From positions 744,001 to 808,000 of the forward strand of contig JACKQL020000019.1 in NCBI GenBank assembly GCA_018296165.2: 64,000 nucleotides of DNA, read 5' to 3'. Numbering within the stretch: the stretch's first letter is position 1; every line of letters starts with the position of its first letter. Positions 50,999-61,705 of this stretch are shown here, piece by piece. The notes beneath the pieces were generated by a model. That model saw only the letters and a list, made by a program, of their open reading frames with translations. It was not told the DNA's origin and searched no databases. The DNA comes from Termitomyces sp. T153 (lineage: Eukaryota > Basidiomycota > Agaricomycetes > Agaricales > Lyophyllaceae). Made by a program: the position numbers and the translations under genes.

Positions 50999-52116
50999 TG
51001 TCATGACCCACTTCCACACTTTGGACTCCCCCCCAGGACCCCTGCCTCCTTGGAGCCTCCCCCAATGCTTCCTCCAACTCACCCAACCTTTGTTGACCCA
51101 CAGTGCCTGTCCCAGCTAACTCCAATGCTTCCTTGGCAAACCCCAATGATTCCTTGGCAAATCCTGACAATTTCTTGGCAAACCCTGACAACCTCCTGGC
51201 AAACCCTAGCACATCCCCTGTGGGCCTCCTCAGCTCCCCCTCTCACCTACAAGGCCCTTGAGCCTCTCTGATACTTCCCCTAGCACAGGCATACATTACT
51301 CAACCACCCCTATGACCCACATGACCACTCCAGAATTCTCTGACAGCTACAGGATGGGCCACATTCTCATAAGAGTATCACTGTGGCCCACCCTCTGATC
51401 AGAGCCAACACCCATCAACCTCAAGCAGCTCCAACAAGCCCCACCATCATGTCCTCAACCCTGGAGAAGGTCCAGTAGTTAGTATATAAAGATGTAGAGT
51501 AGCATCTGTTACCTTAGTCTTGATATTATCTTATCTGTGTTAATTGGTTTCCTGTGTTTTGTGTTTCCTTTCTGTTATGTTTCTTGGTCTTGTCTCAACT
51601 TCTATTCTTAGTTTCAAATCTATCTTCTTTCTCAGTTCCATCTTGTCTCACCTTTGTCTTATCTTGTCCATCTCTGTTTTGTTACCATTTCTAAGTTCCT
51701 TTCATCTCTGACATCATTAAGAACTCCATGCACATGCCACAAACCTTCAAACATTCTTATGACAACTTCAGACCTTGCCCTATGCTCAGCCTCAGAACTC
51801 ATCACCCTTGATTGATCCCCCATGAAACTCTGGCTCCACTCCCATCACTTGCAAAGCCTCTGCTTACCCTGCAGCCCATACACTTGCTTACAGACTTGTA
51901 CCTGATGCCTGTCCAAGCTGAATGTTTAATATACTTGGTCTTAGACTTCCCTGGACCACCCCAGACTTGCTCAGACCACTCCCCTGAGCTTCCTTTTGCA
52001 AGTACCTGAAGTCCACACCATCCCTGGAGCACTAGGTTATAAGTGCAGGACATTGCATCTGCCTAGTAAGGACTCACCCAGTGTAGCTGAGCCCCTGTAG
52101 TCAGTGGAACCTGACA
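50999..52116 (+). mobile_element. Solo LTR, family C, copy C3 (in LTR of D)
   Basis: 1118 bases, TGTCATGACCC to CCTGACA, with perfect target duplication GTCTC (50994-50998, 52117-52121). TATATAA near 51483. The plus-strand frames inside it are low-complexity Pro/Thr-rich and shared with the other LTR copies, so they are not genes. Confidence 0.86.
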
Positions 52117-52375
52117 GTCTCCTGCTGCATTATGTCAGCAGAGGGCTGGTCAAGGAGCCTGGACTTGTGTGGTCTGCCACTTCATCATGTGTCCCCTCTG
52201 AATTCAGATGTTGTTGAGTGTTTCTCTCAGAATATCTATAGTAAATCTTCTGAAACCTAGCAAAGGAATTCTTAGACTTGTTCTCTTTAGATCTCCCTCT
52301 GCCAGGTGAATAGTTAGCACCCTAGAACCTTCCATAGACTCTGAATACACTGTGGTCTCCCTCTTCTAGCTGTGT

Positions 52376-52718
52376 TGTTATGGGAAGACTCACAGCTGTG
52401 GCAGTGGCATCTCAATGACTCTCAATTGTCTTCAGACATATTTCCTTTCTCAGCTAGACTATGTTACATCTCCTCTATGATGCACTCTCAATTGCTACTA
52501 TACAGTTTGCAGCCACACATATCATTGCTCACATAGAAATATCTTCTTGATTAGGAAGCCCTCAGTTCTATTTGTCAAACTGAGGGTATGTAAATTACTT
52601 TGTTTCAATGATGTTACTTTATCTTACTAGACTTGTAGATCATGTACTTATCTAGTTCTACAGGTCAAATAGAGTTCTATTTGTTGAACTGGGGATCATG
52701 TATTCATCTAGTTCTAAT
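52376..52718 (+). repeat. Left LTR of copia element E
   Basis: About 343 bases. The 3-prime boundary is placed by similarity to the right LTR and is uncertain by a few bases, because the terminal CA is not conserved here. Confidence 0.75.
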
Positions 52719-52802
52719 TCTAGGGCCCCATTTTTGTGCTTTTGACCACACATCCAACACCACACACTACAATGCACTTCACACATCCATACATATTCAA
52801 AA

Positions 52803-53660
52803 ATGTTTACTATGAATTTAGGGGGAAGCAATCCTCCTATTTTCCCAGACAACTGCCAATTCAATGGAACAAATTATATTTTGTTCAGAGACAGAGAAGT
52901 TGTTGCTGCTCAACTGAAAGGTGCAGATGAATACCTTGACAGCTCAATCTTAGCACCACATGCAGAAACAAAACCAAGTCTGGCCACCTCACTCACAACA
53001 GCAATGGAATGGTGGGATCTCAACCCTTCACCATACAAATAGCATGCCAGAAATGCATGGGCACTAGCATTGATTGTATACAATACCAAAACCCCAGTTG
53101 GCCTGGGAATTTGAATGACCAGAACAGCAGTGGAGGCCTGGTTGACCTTGAGGAAAAGTTATGGAGTGGTATCTGACCTGGAGGTAGCATCTGCAGAAAA
53201 TGTACTCAAAATGGTAAAATATAAAGATGGTGCAGACTTCCCTAAACACATTGCAGACCTTCAGCTGAAGTGGTGGACCACCATCAAAAAAGGGGCAGAC
53301 ATAGCAGACAGACAATTCCAAGCAACTATAATTTTGTCACTCCCTGCATCATGGGATTTCATTGTCATGTCACTCCACAGTACTACAACCTCAGTTCAAC
53401 TGATGGCAGGTCTGACCATGCACTGGGAACACTTGAAGGAACAAGCAGAAGCAGGACTGACCATGACTGCATTGCTCACAAAAATTCCCCAGGCCCAATG
53501 GAAGCTCATCTGTATTAATCCTAACTGTAATTGAAATGGCTATACAATTGAAAACTGCTACTGGAAGGGGAAAGGAAGGAAGGTCAGTTCCCTCCCAAAT
53601 CTGGTCAAAAACAAACCCCAGATACTCTCTCCCAATCTCAGTTGACCAGTTCTACTCTGA
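52803..53660 (+). pseudogene. gag of copia element E
   Basis: Starts MFTMNLGGSNPPIFPDNCQF, then FNGTNYILFRDR, as in copia gag polyproteins that begin with a W/F-x-Y binding segment. It continues with a UBN2-like region (AVEAWLTLRKSYG, LQLKWWTTIKKGADIADRQF, LPASWDFIVMSL) and a zinc-knuckle remnant CINPNCN followed by TIENCYWKG. Stops at 53041, 53114 and 53533 break it. Confidence 0.72.
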
Positions 53661-55560
53661 CAAACCCTACAGCAAACCTTGCAAATACAAACTCACCCCC
53701 AGCAGTCACATACACAATAATAGCTGATACTACATTCTCCCTGACTGCAATCTTCAATGACAAAATGGAACCCTTTGAATTGTACCTCTCCAAAGTCTTG
53801 AGATTGCCTGCTGCATTTGCAATCCAACGTAAAAAGGGGAAGTTTTCACATATGCAGACTCTGGAGCCACCAATCACTGTTTTGTTCAGAGGACTGAGTT
53901 TGAGGATTACCAACCTTACATGAAACCTCACCAGGGGATGTCAGCAAACCATGATGGAGTGTTTGGTATCCTAGGTATGAGGACTAGCAGAAAAATTGTT
54001 ACAGTAGAAGGGAAAACTACTCAACTTGTATTCAGATCTGCCCTGCATAACCCAGATCTCTTAGGCAATCTAATTTCCATTGAGAGATTCAATGACTTGG
54101 GTTTTTTTGTCCTGTTTAAAGGAGGTCAGGCCATCTTTTCCAACCCATCTGGTTTTCCATTCATGGTAGGGACAAAGATCAAATGTACCTTCTAGAGCTC
54201 TCCCCCACTCACCTACCAGTGCCACCAGGACTTTCCCCAACTCCTGCTACTAGTGTCCCCCCAAAAGTCCTTGTTGCACAATCCCTGAATACTCCAATAA
54301 ACATTGATGTATGGCACTGACATTTTGGCCATGAGAGCATACAGGCAATCAAGGATATAGAGTCCAATGGATTAGTGGATGGGCTAAATATCATGGAAAA
54401 ACAGAACATACCAGGACTGTGTGAGGACTGTGTTTGCAGAAAACACACCACCTGACCATTCAATGAAAGATCAGAGGATGTGCAGGTTTCAGGGGAGAAA
54501 GTATATATAGATCTTTGGAGGCCTGCAAGTGTGGTATTGCTTGGGAGTGCACTCTACTTGATGGTTTTTACTGATGTGGGATTATCACAACTGAAGGGTT
54601 CATTCTTATCTAATAAATCAGTGGATACCATCCTGGTGGCTCTAAGATTGTATGTCACTGAGGCTGAAAGATGAACAGGAAACAAAGTGAAAGTAATACA
54701 GGTTGATGATGGGCAGGAGTGGATCAACTTAGAATGGAATGACTTCTGCACTGAATCAGGCATTATCCTCAAGCTGGTTGTCCTCTATACCTATACCTAC
54801 TCTCAAAACAGGGTCACAGAAAGAGCAATTGGCACTATTTTTGATGGAGTAAGATGTCTTTTGGACAATATTGGACTACCTCAGAGTCTATGGGGAGAGG
54901 CTGCTGTGACAGTTATCTATACACAGAACCAACTCCCATTAGCAAGACACTCTGCAATTGTCCCTAAGGAGAAATAGTTGGGGAGAAGACAGGATGTGGC
55001 TCACCTATGACCCTTTGGAAGCATAGAATACACTCATATTCTTGAAGAGCTAATCTAGTTAAAGTTAGAGCCATGTTCTGTGAAATACCTTATGGTGGGA
55101 TATTTTAGTCATGGGTATCACCTCTACAACCCAATTGCTTGCATAGTTGTCACCAACAAAGGCATTATCTTCAAAGAAGGTATTGGTCATTGATCCCTTC
55201 TACTGCCTGATGGCAGAAATTTGATCTCTGCAACTAATGTTTCCATCAATCCTGCTTTACTGCTAATCCCACCCTCACACTAGTAAATTGCCCCAAGAAT
55301 ATGACCCTCTGATGGACCACTGCATCCTCCTGGTATGACTCCACCAGTCCAACTTGAGATCACCCAAAATGACCTCCCATTGGCATTATGCTGGACCCTC
55401 CACAATTCTAGGCCTACTTGAGCAATTGTGGAGGCACATGAAACATTAACCACCAAAGCCACTGCTCAACCAGGAGAAGAATGGGCAGAGGCTGAGAGGA
55501 CCCCAGAGGCATTGCTGACAGGTGCATTTGCATTTCTGGCCTTAATGACTACAGATTCAA
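53661..55560 (+). pseudogene. Protease and integrase of copia element E
   Basis: Protease remnant with DSGATNHCF-type centre near 53855-53885, then LVFRSALHNPDLLGNLIS. Then the pre-integrase segment (FGHESIQAIKDIESNGLVDG, CEDCVCRKH) and integrase core pieces: VYIDLWRPA, QVDDGQEWIN, NRVTERAIGTIFDGVRCLL, LWGEAAVTVIY. Frames are interrupted by stops at 54193, 54453, 54672 and 54975. It would have processed the polyprotein and inserted the cDNA. Confidence 0.72.
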
Positions 55561-57102
55561 AAAGTGCTGTGTCTAGAAGCTACTGGGAAGCAATGAAGAG
55601 GCCCAACTTGTGGCTTCCTGCAATGGAAGATGGACTTAGGGTGATGGATGAGAAAAATGTTTGGGATGTGGTGGATGTTGGTCATGTACCTGGAGAGAAA
55701 AAGGTGGTAGACTGTATGTAGGTGTATGCTAATAAGTTCAATGTGGATGGTGAGATTGTGAAGCAAAAGGCAAGGCTGCTGGTGAAGGAGTATGCTCAGG
55801 TTCAAGGGGAGAATTTTGAAGTGACCTATGCTTCAGTGGTACAGCTCAAATTGATGAGAATGACAGTAGCAATCATGGCATCATTGGGATTGCATCTCTG
55901 GCAGGTGGATTTTGTGTCAGCATACTTGAACAGTGATTTAGAAGCCACCACCAGGTTTTTGAGGGGAGGAGGGTAAGGTCTACACCTCAAGAAGACCCTC
56001 TATGGCCTCATGCAAGGGGGTCATAACTGGTGGCACAATATCAATGAGGCATACAACCAATTATGATACCTAGCTTCTTAAACTGATAGTTGTGTACAAT
56101 ACACACACTCTGGAGACAAACACATAATCATGGACAACTATAATGACAAAGTTTTAGGTGCATCCACCACTGAGGATAGAGTGAAACAGGCCAAGGATGA
56201 GCTGGGAGCAAAATTCAAAATTAAGGATATGGGTGACCTAGACTACATATTTATGGTCCATTTTGACCATGATTCAATCTCAGGAAATATTTTCCTGTTC
56301 CAGAAGTCTTATCTGGAGCACATTCTTGAGTGTTTTGGATCAACAACATCAAACCCTTGTCCAATCCCTCTTCCTGTTGGGATTGTCCTGGCTGAGTCCC
56401 AATCACTGCAAAATGACTCTGAACTGAATACATGAAGGACAAACCATATTGGAAGGCTTTAGGATTTCTTATGTATGCCCACATGCACTCGGACTCATCC
56501 TATGCTGTCAGACTACTAGCTCAGTTCCAGAACAACTGCAGACCTGCTTACTGGAGGGTTCTGGTCCATGTGATACATCATATGAATGGGACTCTTGACT
56601 ACTGAATTACTTAACAGAAGGGTGTAGACATTGACCCCACTGGCTATGTAGACTCTGATTATGGGGGAGATATTGATACATGTTGATCTACTGGAGGGTG
56701 TCTTTACTATGGCTGGCAGTGCAGTCTCTTGGAGCTCCAAATAGCAACCAATGGTGGCACTATCCACCACCAAAGCAGAATATATGGCTTTGACTCACAG
56801 ATGGCAGCAAGCCATTTGGATGTTTAACTTGCTACTCAAGGCCAATCTCCCTCAAAATCTCCATGCTACTATCTACATCAACAACTCACCTGCCATCTCA
56901 CTCACTCAGTACACAAAAGGACATTCTAGGGCAAAACATATCAACACCTGCCATCATTATATTTGCCTTCAGAAGGGAAATATTGAAGTTATGCACATCC
57001 CTTCCACTGAAAACCCTGCTAACTTTTTTTTACCAAGCCACTCTTTTGGGCAACCCCATGATTACTTGGTTGGTATTCTGGGACTTAAGTCACAGCCCTG
57101 AG
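55561..57102 (+). pseudogene. Reverse transcriptase and RNase H of copia element E
   Basis: RT pieces MEDGLRVMDEKNVWDVVDV, KARLLVKEYAQVQGENFEVT, LHLWQVDFVSAYLNSDLE and LKKTLYGLMQGGHNW. The catalytic YVDD box reads NYNDKVLGAS, so the second Asp of the pair is replaced by Lys. RNase H pieces: VALSTTKAEYMALTHRWQQA, NSPAISLT, HINTCHHYICLQKGNIEVMH. Several stops. It cannot be functional. Confidence 0.78.
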
Positions 57103-57112
57103 TCTAGGGGAG

Positions 57113-57451
57113 TGTTATGGGAAGACTCACAGCTGTGGTGGCAGTGTCTTGATGACTCTCAATTGTCTTCAGATGTATTTTCTTTCTTGGCCAGACTATG
57201 TTACCTCTCCCCTATGACAAACTCTCAATTGCTACTATACAGTTTTCAGCCACACATATCATTGCTCACATAAAAATATCTTCTTGATTAGGGAGCCCTC
57301 AGTTCTATTCATTGAACTGAGGGTGTGTAAATTACTTTGTTTCAATGATGTTACTTTATCTTACTAGACTTGTAGATCATGTACTTATCTAGACAGGTCA
57401 AACAGAGTTCCATTTGTCAAACTGAGGATTATGTACTTATCTAGTTCTACA
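57113..57451 (+). repeat. Right LTR of copia element E
   Basis: 339 bases, TGTTATGGG to TTCTACA, closely similar to the left LTR, followed by TGTAT. Confidence 0.82.
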
Positions 57452-57877
57452 TGTATAATTGAACCTATCCTCCAGAGGTCTCCCTTATAGCTAGCACATT
57501 TTCATCCCATCACAGAATGTAAGTCCTCAACAGAGCATTGCAAGGGGAGCTTCAAAGTCAAGGGGAAAGGCAAGAAGGCAAGTCTACTACACAACATGAG
57601 CTGTCAACATCTACATTGGAATATTGATGTTTCAAAAAGAAGGTACACCTGGGGCACAAGATGATATCACATATCTCCCCACATTACAAACAATTATACA
57701 GATAGCCTCCTCTAGAAATGCCCATGAATCTGGAGCAGCTAAGGCTGATCTTGCAGGTAATTTGTTAGCAATGCACTCACATTACTATGAGAGAGCAGAT
57801 ACATGCTGCTTCAGGAGTTCTATCAAATCTCCTTCTTCATAACCCCAGACAGGAGAGACTGCACCATGTGCTGAGTC

Positions 57878-58113
57878 ATGGAGCTGACTCTTCAGGAATT
57901 GGAAACTCCTCTGCTGAAGGGGGACTATCATTGGCAATCAGTCCCCTTGCCTTCCAGATCATCAGCCATGCTTGGCTGCATAGATAACAACACCCAGGGA
58001 GCAGGACTTAATCAAGTTCCAATCAGCCATCACTTTGACATCAATGCATGTGCACAATACATCTTGCACCATGGCCACCCAGGTTCTCAGACCCTGTATT
58101 CAGGTGTGGCCAT
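57878..58113 (+). pseudogene. Unknown open frame, left part, disrupted by the Ngaro-like element
   Basis: Open from MELTLQELETPLLKGDYHWQ to SQTLYSGVA, where the element starts. Joining base 58113 to 63044 keeps the frame and gives a 131-codon open frame ending at 63201-63203. The right part reads NASLCVDQQLVFGYVLGQVL and AYMRMFAMVTAQPQPY. The DNA is CpG-poor, like the old transposons. No family is recognised, and it may itself be a transposon remnant. Confidence 0.5.
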
Positions 58114-58304
58114 CTGTGTCGGCTCCCGATGCAAGAAGGAAGTGGAAAGAAAGAGAGGTGAAAGGAGATGAGTGTAATGAGCCGAGTTGTTTGGCAGTAC
58201 TGCACGGTGTCTGATGTCTCCAAGTGTTTGCAAGCAAATATATAGCATTTGGTCGCCCTAGCTCTCTCGCACGGATCCCGAAAGGGAAAAACCGCACTCA
58301 AGCC
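58114..58304 (-). repeat. Split repeat B2 of the Ngaro-like element
   Basis: 191 bases from CTGTGTCGGCTCCCG to ACTCAAGCC. It matches B1 with two visible differences (GCAAGAAGG and TTTGCAAGC here, GCGAGAAGG and TTTGCGAGC in B1), both at CpG sites. Confidence 0.92.
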
Positions 58305-58387
58305 GGCACAGGCAAGTAAATTACGAGACAAGTGCTATGTAAACAGTAAAAGAAAGAATGAGAGGGGTACGTGGAAGAGGGGTGGGT

Positions 58388-58687
58388 GAAAGAAAAAGCC
58401 GAGTCCAGTGGACTGACGAGCTCTATGTCAGTGGGGAGAAGGATGCAGGGCATGAGTACTAAACTGACCTGACGAGCTCTATGGCAGTGGGGAGAAGGAT
58501 GCAGGATGAGGATGTAAGAAACAATAGGTAGAACTATATACGAAGTCCAAAAGACAATGGGACCATTGTCGCCACTGTAACAATGAGATGTGATATGGCG
58601 AGGGTGGACGCGTCACGTATTGCACGATCGAGCGAGGGTCGTGTTTGCTTACACAGACGTCAATCAAAGGTTTTTTGATTGTCACAT
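58388..58687 (-). repeat. Split repeat A2 of the Ngaro-like element
   Basis: 300 bases from GAAAGAAAAAGC to TTGATTGTCACAT, near-identical to A1. An 83-base unique spacer (58305-58387) separates it from B2. It carries an internal repeat of GACGAGCTCTATG.CAGTGGGG. Confidence 0.92.
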
Positions 58688-58878
58688 CTGTGTCGGCTCC
58701 CGATGCGAGAAGGAAGTGGAAAGAAAGAGAGGTGAAAGGAGATGAGTGTAATGAGCCGAGTTGTTTGGCAGTACTGCACGGTGTCTGATGTCTCCAAGTG
58801 TTTGCGAGCAAATATATAGCATTTGGTCGCCCTAGCTCTCTCGCACGGATCCCGAAAGGGAAAAACCGCACTCAAGCC
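58688..58878 (-). repeat. Split repeat B1 of the Ngaro-like element
   Basis: 191 bases. The stop codon of the recombinase frame (58872-58874) lies just inside its inner end. Confidence 0.92.
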
Positions 58879-59897
58879 ACATGAGGAGCGAACAGCAGAG
58901 ACGGAGGCTCGAAATTGTGAGCCTGGGAAGCAGCCAAGTGGAGACGTGAGGAGAGGCTCAGAATCCGCTCGCGGGGGATGTCAATGTAAAGCTTGTATGC
59001 GTCGCTGCGCCAACGGCCTAAGAGTTGTATCTCGTGCTCTGTGTAGCCTACTGCTGCTGCAGCGGTGGCTGCCCCACGGCGGAAGCTGTGGCCTGAGAAC
59101 CGTGAAGGGTCAACATTGCAATCCAAGAGGCGTTGCTTGAGCTTGGAGATGAAGACGTCACGGGAGAGAGGGGAACCATCTGGGTTTGTGAACAGCGGAG
59201 CATTGTGTGGCTTCTGATCGACTAAGAAAAGGTTGTGGAGAGCTGAGACGGGGCAGGTAGGTGAATTGGGAGGGGCTCTTGCCAGCAGGATGGAGACACC
59301 CTTTCGGAATGGATCAGTTTTTGATGCGGGAAGGTCAATTCTGACGTGGGAAGGAGATTCGAAGGAAGGAAGAAATGTAATACATCCACGCGTGAGGTGG
59401 GATACGGGGCTAAACTTTTTGCCTCGGTTGAGTGTGAACTCTCCGCATCGGAGAAATCCAGCCCACGCCATCTTAAATGCTGCGTCAAAGGATGCTTCGA
59501 AAGAATTTGAGGTGTCCCCCGTTATTGATGCGAGCCTTTGGAGTATTTCAAGTGTGATTGGTTGCTTAGGGTTGCGTTCTCGCTCACCGTGATACCGTTT
59601 AATCCCACGAATGACTCGTCGTACAGTTTCAGATTCGCAGGCACTAAAAGAGAGACCTTCGTCAACGTGGAGGGAATGAACGGCTGCGAGGTAGCCTTTA
59701 ATGGTCTTGGGCTGGAGGGCTCGATCACCGAGAGAGCATACCCACTCGACAATGGCATGGTCCGTGGCAGGGAGGTAGCGGCCTGGCTCGCCGAGCATGC
59801 TTGGGTTGAGCCGGCAGAAGTCAATGTAGGACTTTTGCCCGGTTGAATAGGTTTTTCTAGTACTGGTGGCCAGTCCATGCCACAAGTAGAAGGCCGC
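58872..59897 (-). CDS. Tyrosine recombinase of the Ngaro-like element
   Basis: A single open frame ending TGA 58872-58874. Tyrosine-recombinase signature: first Arg in AWAGFLRCGEFTL, box II HSFRRGAA (His-x-x-Arg), LLGRWRSDAYKLY with the nucleophile Tyr. The N-terminal SAM-like part (STRKTYSTGQKSYIDFC, KGYLAAVHSLH) is also present. The frame opens after a TGA near 59900 and has no ATG before about codon 30 (SMLGEPGRYL); the codon at 59883-59885 is TTG. Since it lies in the -1 frame relative to RT, expression as a fusion by frameshift or splicing is likely. By family knowledge it integrates a circular cDNA at a short shared sequence. Confidence 0.88.
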   Translation of the reverse strand, partial: AAFYLWHGLATSTRKTYSTGQKSYIDFCRLNPSMLGEPGRYLPATDHAIVEWVCSLGDRALQPKTIKGYLAAVHSLHVDEGLSFSACESETVRRVIRGIKRYHGERERNPKQPITLEILQRLASITGDTSNSFEASFDAAFKMAWAGFLRCGEFTLNRGKKFSPVSHLTRGCITFLPSFESPSHVRIDLPASKTDPFRKGVSILLARAPPNSPTCPVSALHNLFLVDQKPHNAPLFTNPDGSPLSRDVFISKLKQRLLDCNVDPSRFSGHSFRRGAATAAAAVGYTEHEIQLLGRWRSDAYKLYIDIPRERILSLSSRLHLAASQAHNFEPPSLLFAPHVA

Positions 59898-61687
59898 TCA
59901 AGGCAAGAGGTTAGCATGCGCTTCATACCAATGAGTTGGGATTTCCGAGACGATGGTGTGCGGGAAAGCTCCGGTGCGAGCTGGAATAACCTGTCATACT
60001 GAAAACGGGAGGCAGCATCAGCAAGCACATTCTCTTCAGATGGAATCCATAGAGAAGAAAAAGAAAATTTGAGACAAGCTGTGAGCATGGTTATGGTCCT
60101 TAAGACCTGCATGCACTGGACTGAGTCTGCTGTTCCGGAATTGAGCCAAGCTACAACTGCTGAGTTGTCACAGAAGAAGGTAATATGGGAGCCCGTCCAT
60201 GTATCCCCCCAGCACAAGATTGAATGTAGGACAGCAAATATTTCTTTGAACTGGATGTCGCGGCTCCGAAAATGACGAGGAACCTGTGCTGAAAACCACT
60301 GTTGTGATATAACGCCGCCAAGGCCTTTGCGCCCACTCGCATCCGTATGGACTGATCTTGACAGCCGTGATGGATATATGAGCATGATACCATTCCACAT
60401 TTTGCTGAATGTACACCACCAGTGAATGTCGGATGCGGCAGATTTGGGGATGTGGCGAATTGAGAAAGGTGACTTAAAAGAAGAGGAGAAGTCAAACAGG
60501 CGACGGATGAATGTGCGGGACTGCGGTATAACTTGGGATGCAAACTGCAGAAATCCTGTAAGTTCCTGCAGTTCAAGAAGAGAGCATGTTCTTTTGGATG
60601 CCCAAGTGACCAGTAGTTCTTCCAGGAATGCCATCTTTTCCAGTGGCAGCCGTGCTTCCATTCTCTCAGAGTCAATTTCCAGCCCAAGGAACTCAAGCGT
60701 GGTGGATGGCCAGATTGTCTTTGAATCCTGGAAGGAGAGCCCCAGCTCCCTTCCAAGGCCTGAGACCCATTCGACAGCAGCGGTGGATAGCGAGGGGAGC
60801 AATAGCGGGGAAAAAAGCAAGAGGAAATCATCTAAATAGTGACGGAGGTGTGCTGGTATGTGGCGTTGTATAATCCAGTGCAAAGCCTCAGCAAAGAGGT
60901 TAAAAATATAGGGTGCAGACTTCAGACCGAAAGCCAGTACTGTGAGATAATAAAATCTCGAGCCCCATTTGAAGCCTAGAAGGTGCCAGTCCTCAGGCCG
61001 CACAGGGATGTGACGGAAAGCGTCTTTTAAGTCAAGCTTAGCCATTAATGTGCCACGGCCAAGATGCCGAAGATCGTCCAGAGCTTTTGCAAACATGTCA
61101 TAAGCGATGTGGCCTTCACTGTCTGGAATGCCATCGTTGACTGAAGTCTCTTCTGGCCAAGACAAGTGGTTGATCAGGCGCATTTTTCCTGGTTTCCTCT
61201 TGCGGCTCACTGATCCCAGTGGCGAGCAGCGAAAATGCGGAAAAGGAGGGGAGGCAAAAGGTCCCATGGCATGAGACTGTTCAATTAGAGACTGAATGGA
61301 GACCTCGACAAAGTCTTTATTCTCAATTGCAGATTTGAGGTTGACGCACAATTGATAGCGTTCCTCACCCAAGAATCCAATAGCAGCACCAAACTGAATT
61401 ATATTGAGTAATGTGGATACAAACGTAGGATCTGGATAGTCATGGAGGTAGTAACGCCAAGCGTCAATCATGAGAGGGGAGGAGACTGTAGATGAGGATG
61501 GGGGACGAAGTTTTGTGGAATTACAACAAGGATCAGTATTGGGACGTTTTGGCAGCGGCGGACCTGGAGAGAAGAGGTGGGAGTTTGGAAGGTTAGGGGC
61601 AAAGTCTGGGGAAAGAGATGGGGAGGGCAAGGCAGGGGAAGAAGATGAAACCGTGACCGTAGATAGAACCTGAGTGGCGAGCTGCAT
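59522..61687 (-). CDS. Reverse transcriptase-RNase H of the Ngaro-like element
   Basis: 721 codons from ATG 61685-61687. RT domain: KMRLINHLSWPE, MAKLDLKDAFRHIPV, FGLKSAPYIFNLF, and the catalytic YLDD at residues 284-287. RNase H: HTDASGRKGLGGV (Asp 449), FKEIFAVL (Glu 482), FFCDNSAVVAWL (Asp 507), LADAASRF (Asp 557), so all four acidic residues are present. Ser/Pro-rich N-terminus. The last 120 or so codons overlap the recombinase frame and have no domain. It lies in the same frame as gag, separated by one TGA. It copies the element RNA into DNA. No break was seen. Confidence 0.9.
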   Translation of the reverse strand: MQLATQVLSTVTVSSSSPALPSPSLSPDFAPNLPNSHLFSPGPPLPKRPNTDPCCNSTKLRPPSSSTVSSPLMIDAWRYYLHDYPDPTFVSTLLNIIQFGAAIGFLGEERYQLCVNLKSAIENKDFVEVSIQSLIEQSHAMGPFASPPFPHFRCSPLGSVSRKRKPGKMRLINHLSWPEETSVNDGIPDSEGHIAYDMFAKALDDLRHLGRGTLMAKLDLKDAFRHIPVRPEDWHLLGFKWGSRFYYLTVLAFGLKSAPYIFNLFAEALHWIIQRHIPAHLRHYLDDFLLLFSPLLLPSLSTAAVEWVSGLGRELGLSFQDSKTIWPSTTLEFLGLEIDSERMEARLPLEKMAFLEELLVTWASKRTCSLLELQELTGFLQFASQVIPQSRTFIRRLFDFSSSFKSPFSIRHIPKSAASDIHWWCTFSKMWNGIMLIYPSRLSRSVHTDASGRKGLGGVISQQWFSAQVPRHFRSRDIQFKEIFAVLHSILCWGDTWTGSHITFFCDNSAVVAWLNSGTADSVQCMQVLRTITMLTACLKFSFSSLWIPSEENVLADAASRFQYDRLFQLAPELSRTPSSRKSQLIGMKRMLTSCLERPSTCGMDWPPVLEKPIQPGKSPTLTSAGSTQACSASQAATSLPRTMPLSSGYALSVIEPSSPRPLKATSQPFIPSTLTKVSLLVPANLKLYDESFVGLNGITVSENATLSNQSHLKYSKGSHQ

Positions 61688-61705
61688 GCCCGCCGTGACG
61701 CGCCT

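Larger units (their letters stand above)
52376..57451 (+). mobile_element. Ty1/copia element E, inserted in LTR of D
   Basis: A 5.1 kb element with LTRs of about 340 bases beginning TGTTATGGGAAGACTCAC. Flanks are TGTGT (52371-52375) and TGTAT (57452-57456), a 5-base target duplication with one change. The internal order is gag, protease, integrase, RT, RNase H, which defines the copia class. A purine-rich tract GTCTAGGGGAG precedes the right LTR. Many stops and a broken RT motif show it is inactive. Confidence 0.88.
49100..57491 (+). mobile_element. Truncated chromovirus D with three later insertions
   Basis: A 5-prime-truncated Ty3-type element. It begins inside integrase (NEFVNRLKKVQEEAQAALAKAK) and runs through the chromodomain to a polypurine tract (50921-50933) and a right LTR. 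The LTR starts TGTTAGGAGACTACC at 50934 and ends near CTCCCTTATA at 57491. The chromodomain is cut by solo LTR C2 (49580-50744). The LTR is cut by solo LTR C3 (50999-52116) and by copia element E (52376-57451). LTR pieces at 50934-50998, 52117-52375 and 57452-57491 together resemble the LTR of element B. Confidence 0.75.

Noticed and set aside
59883..59885. Start codon of the recombinase at this position
   Set aside because: The codon is TTG, not ATG. In a eukaryotic element it is unlikely to start translation, and a frameshift or splice is more plausible.
58872..61687. Methyltransferase domain as in DIRS or PAT elements
   Set aside because: No methyltransferase motif could be found between RNase H and the recombinase. 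The overlap region has no domain, which points to the Ngaro type.
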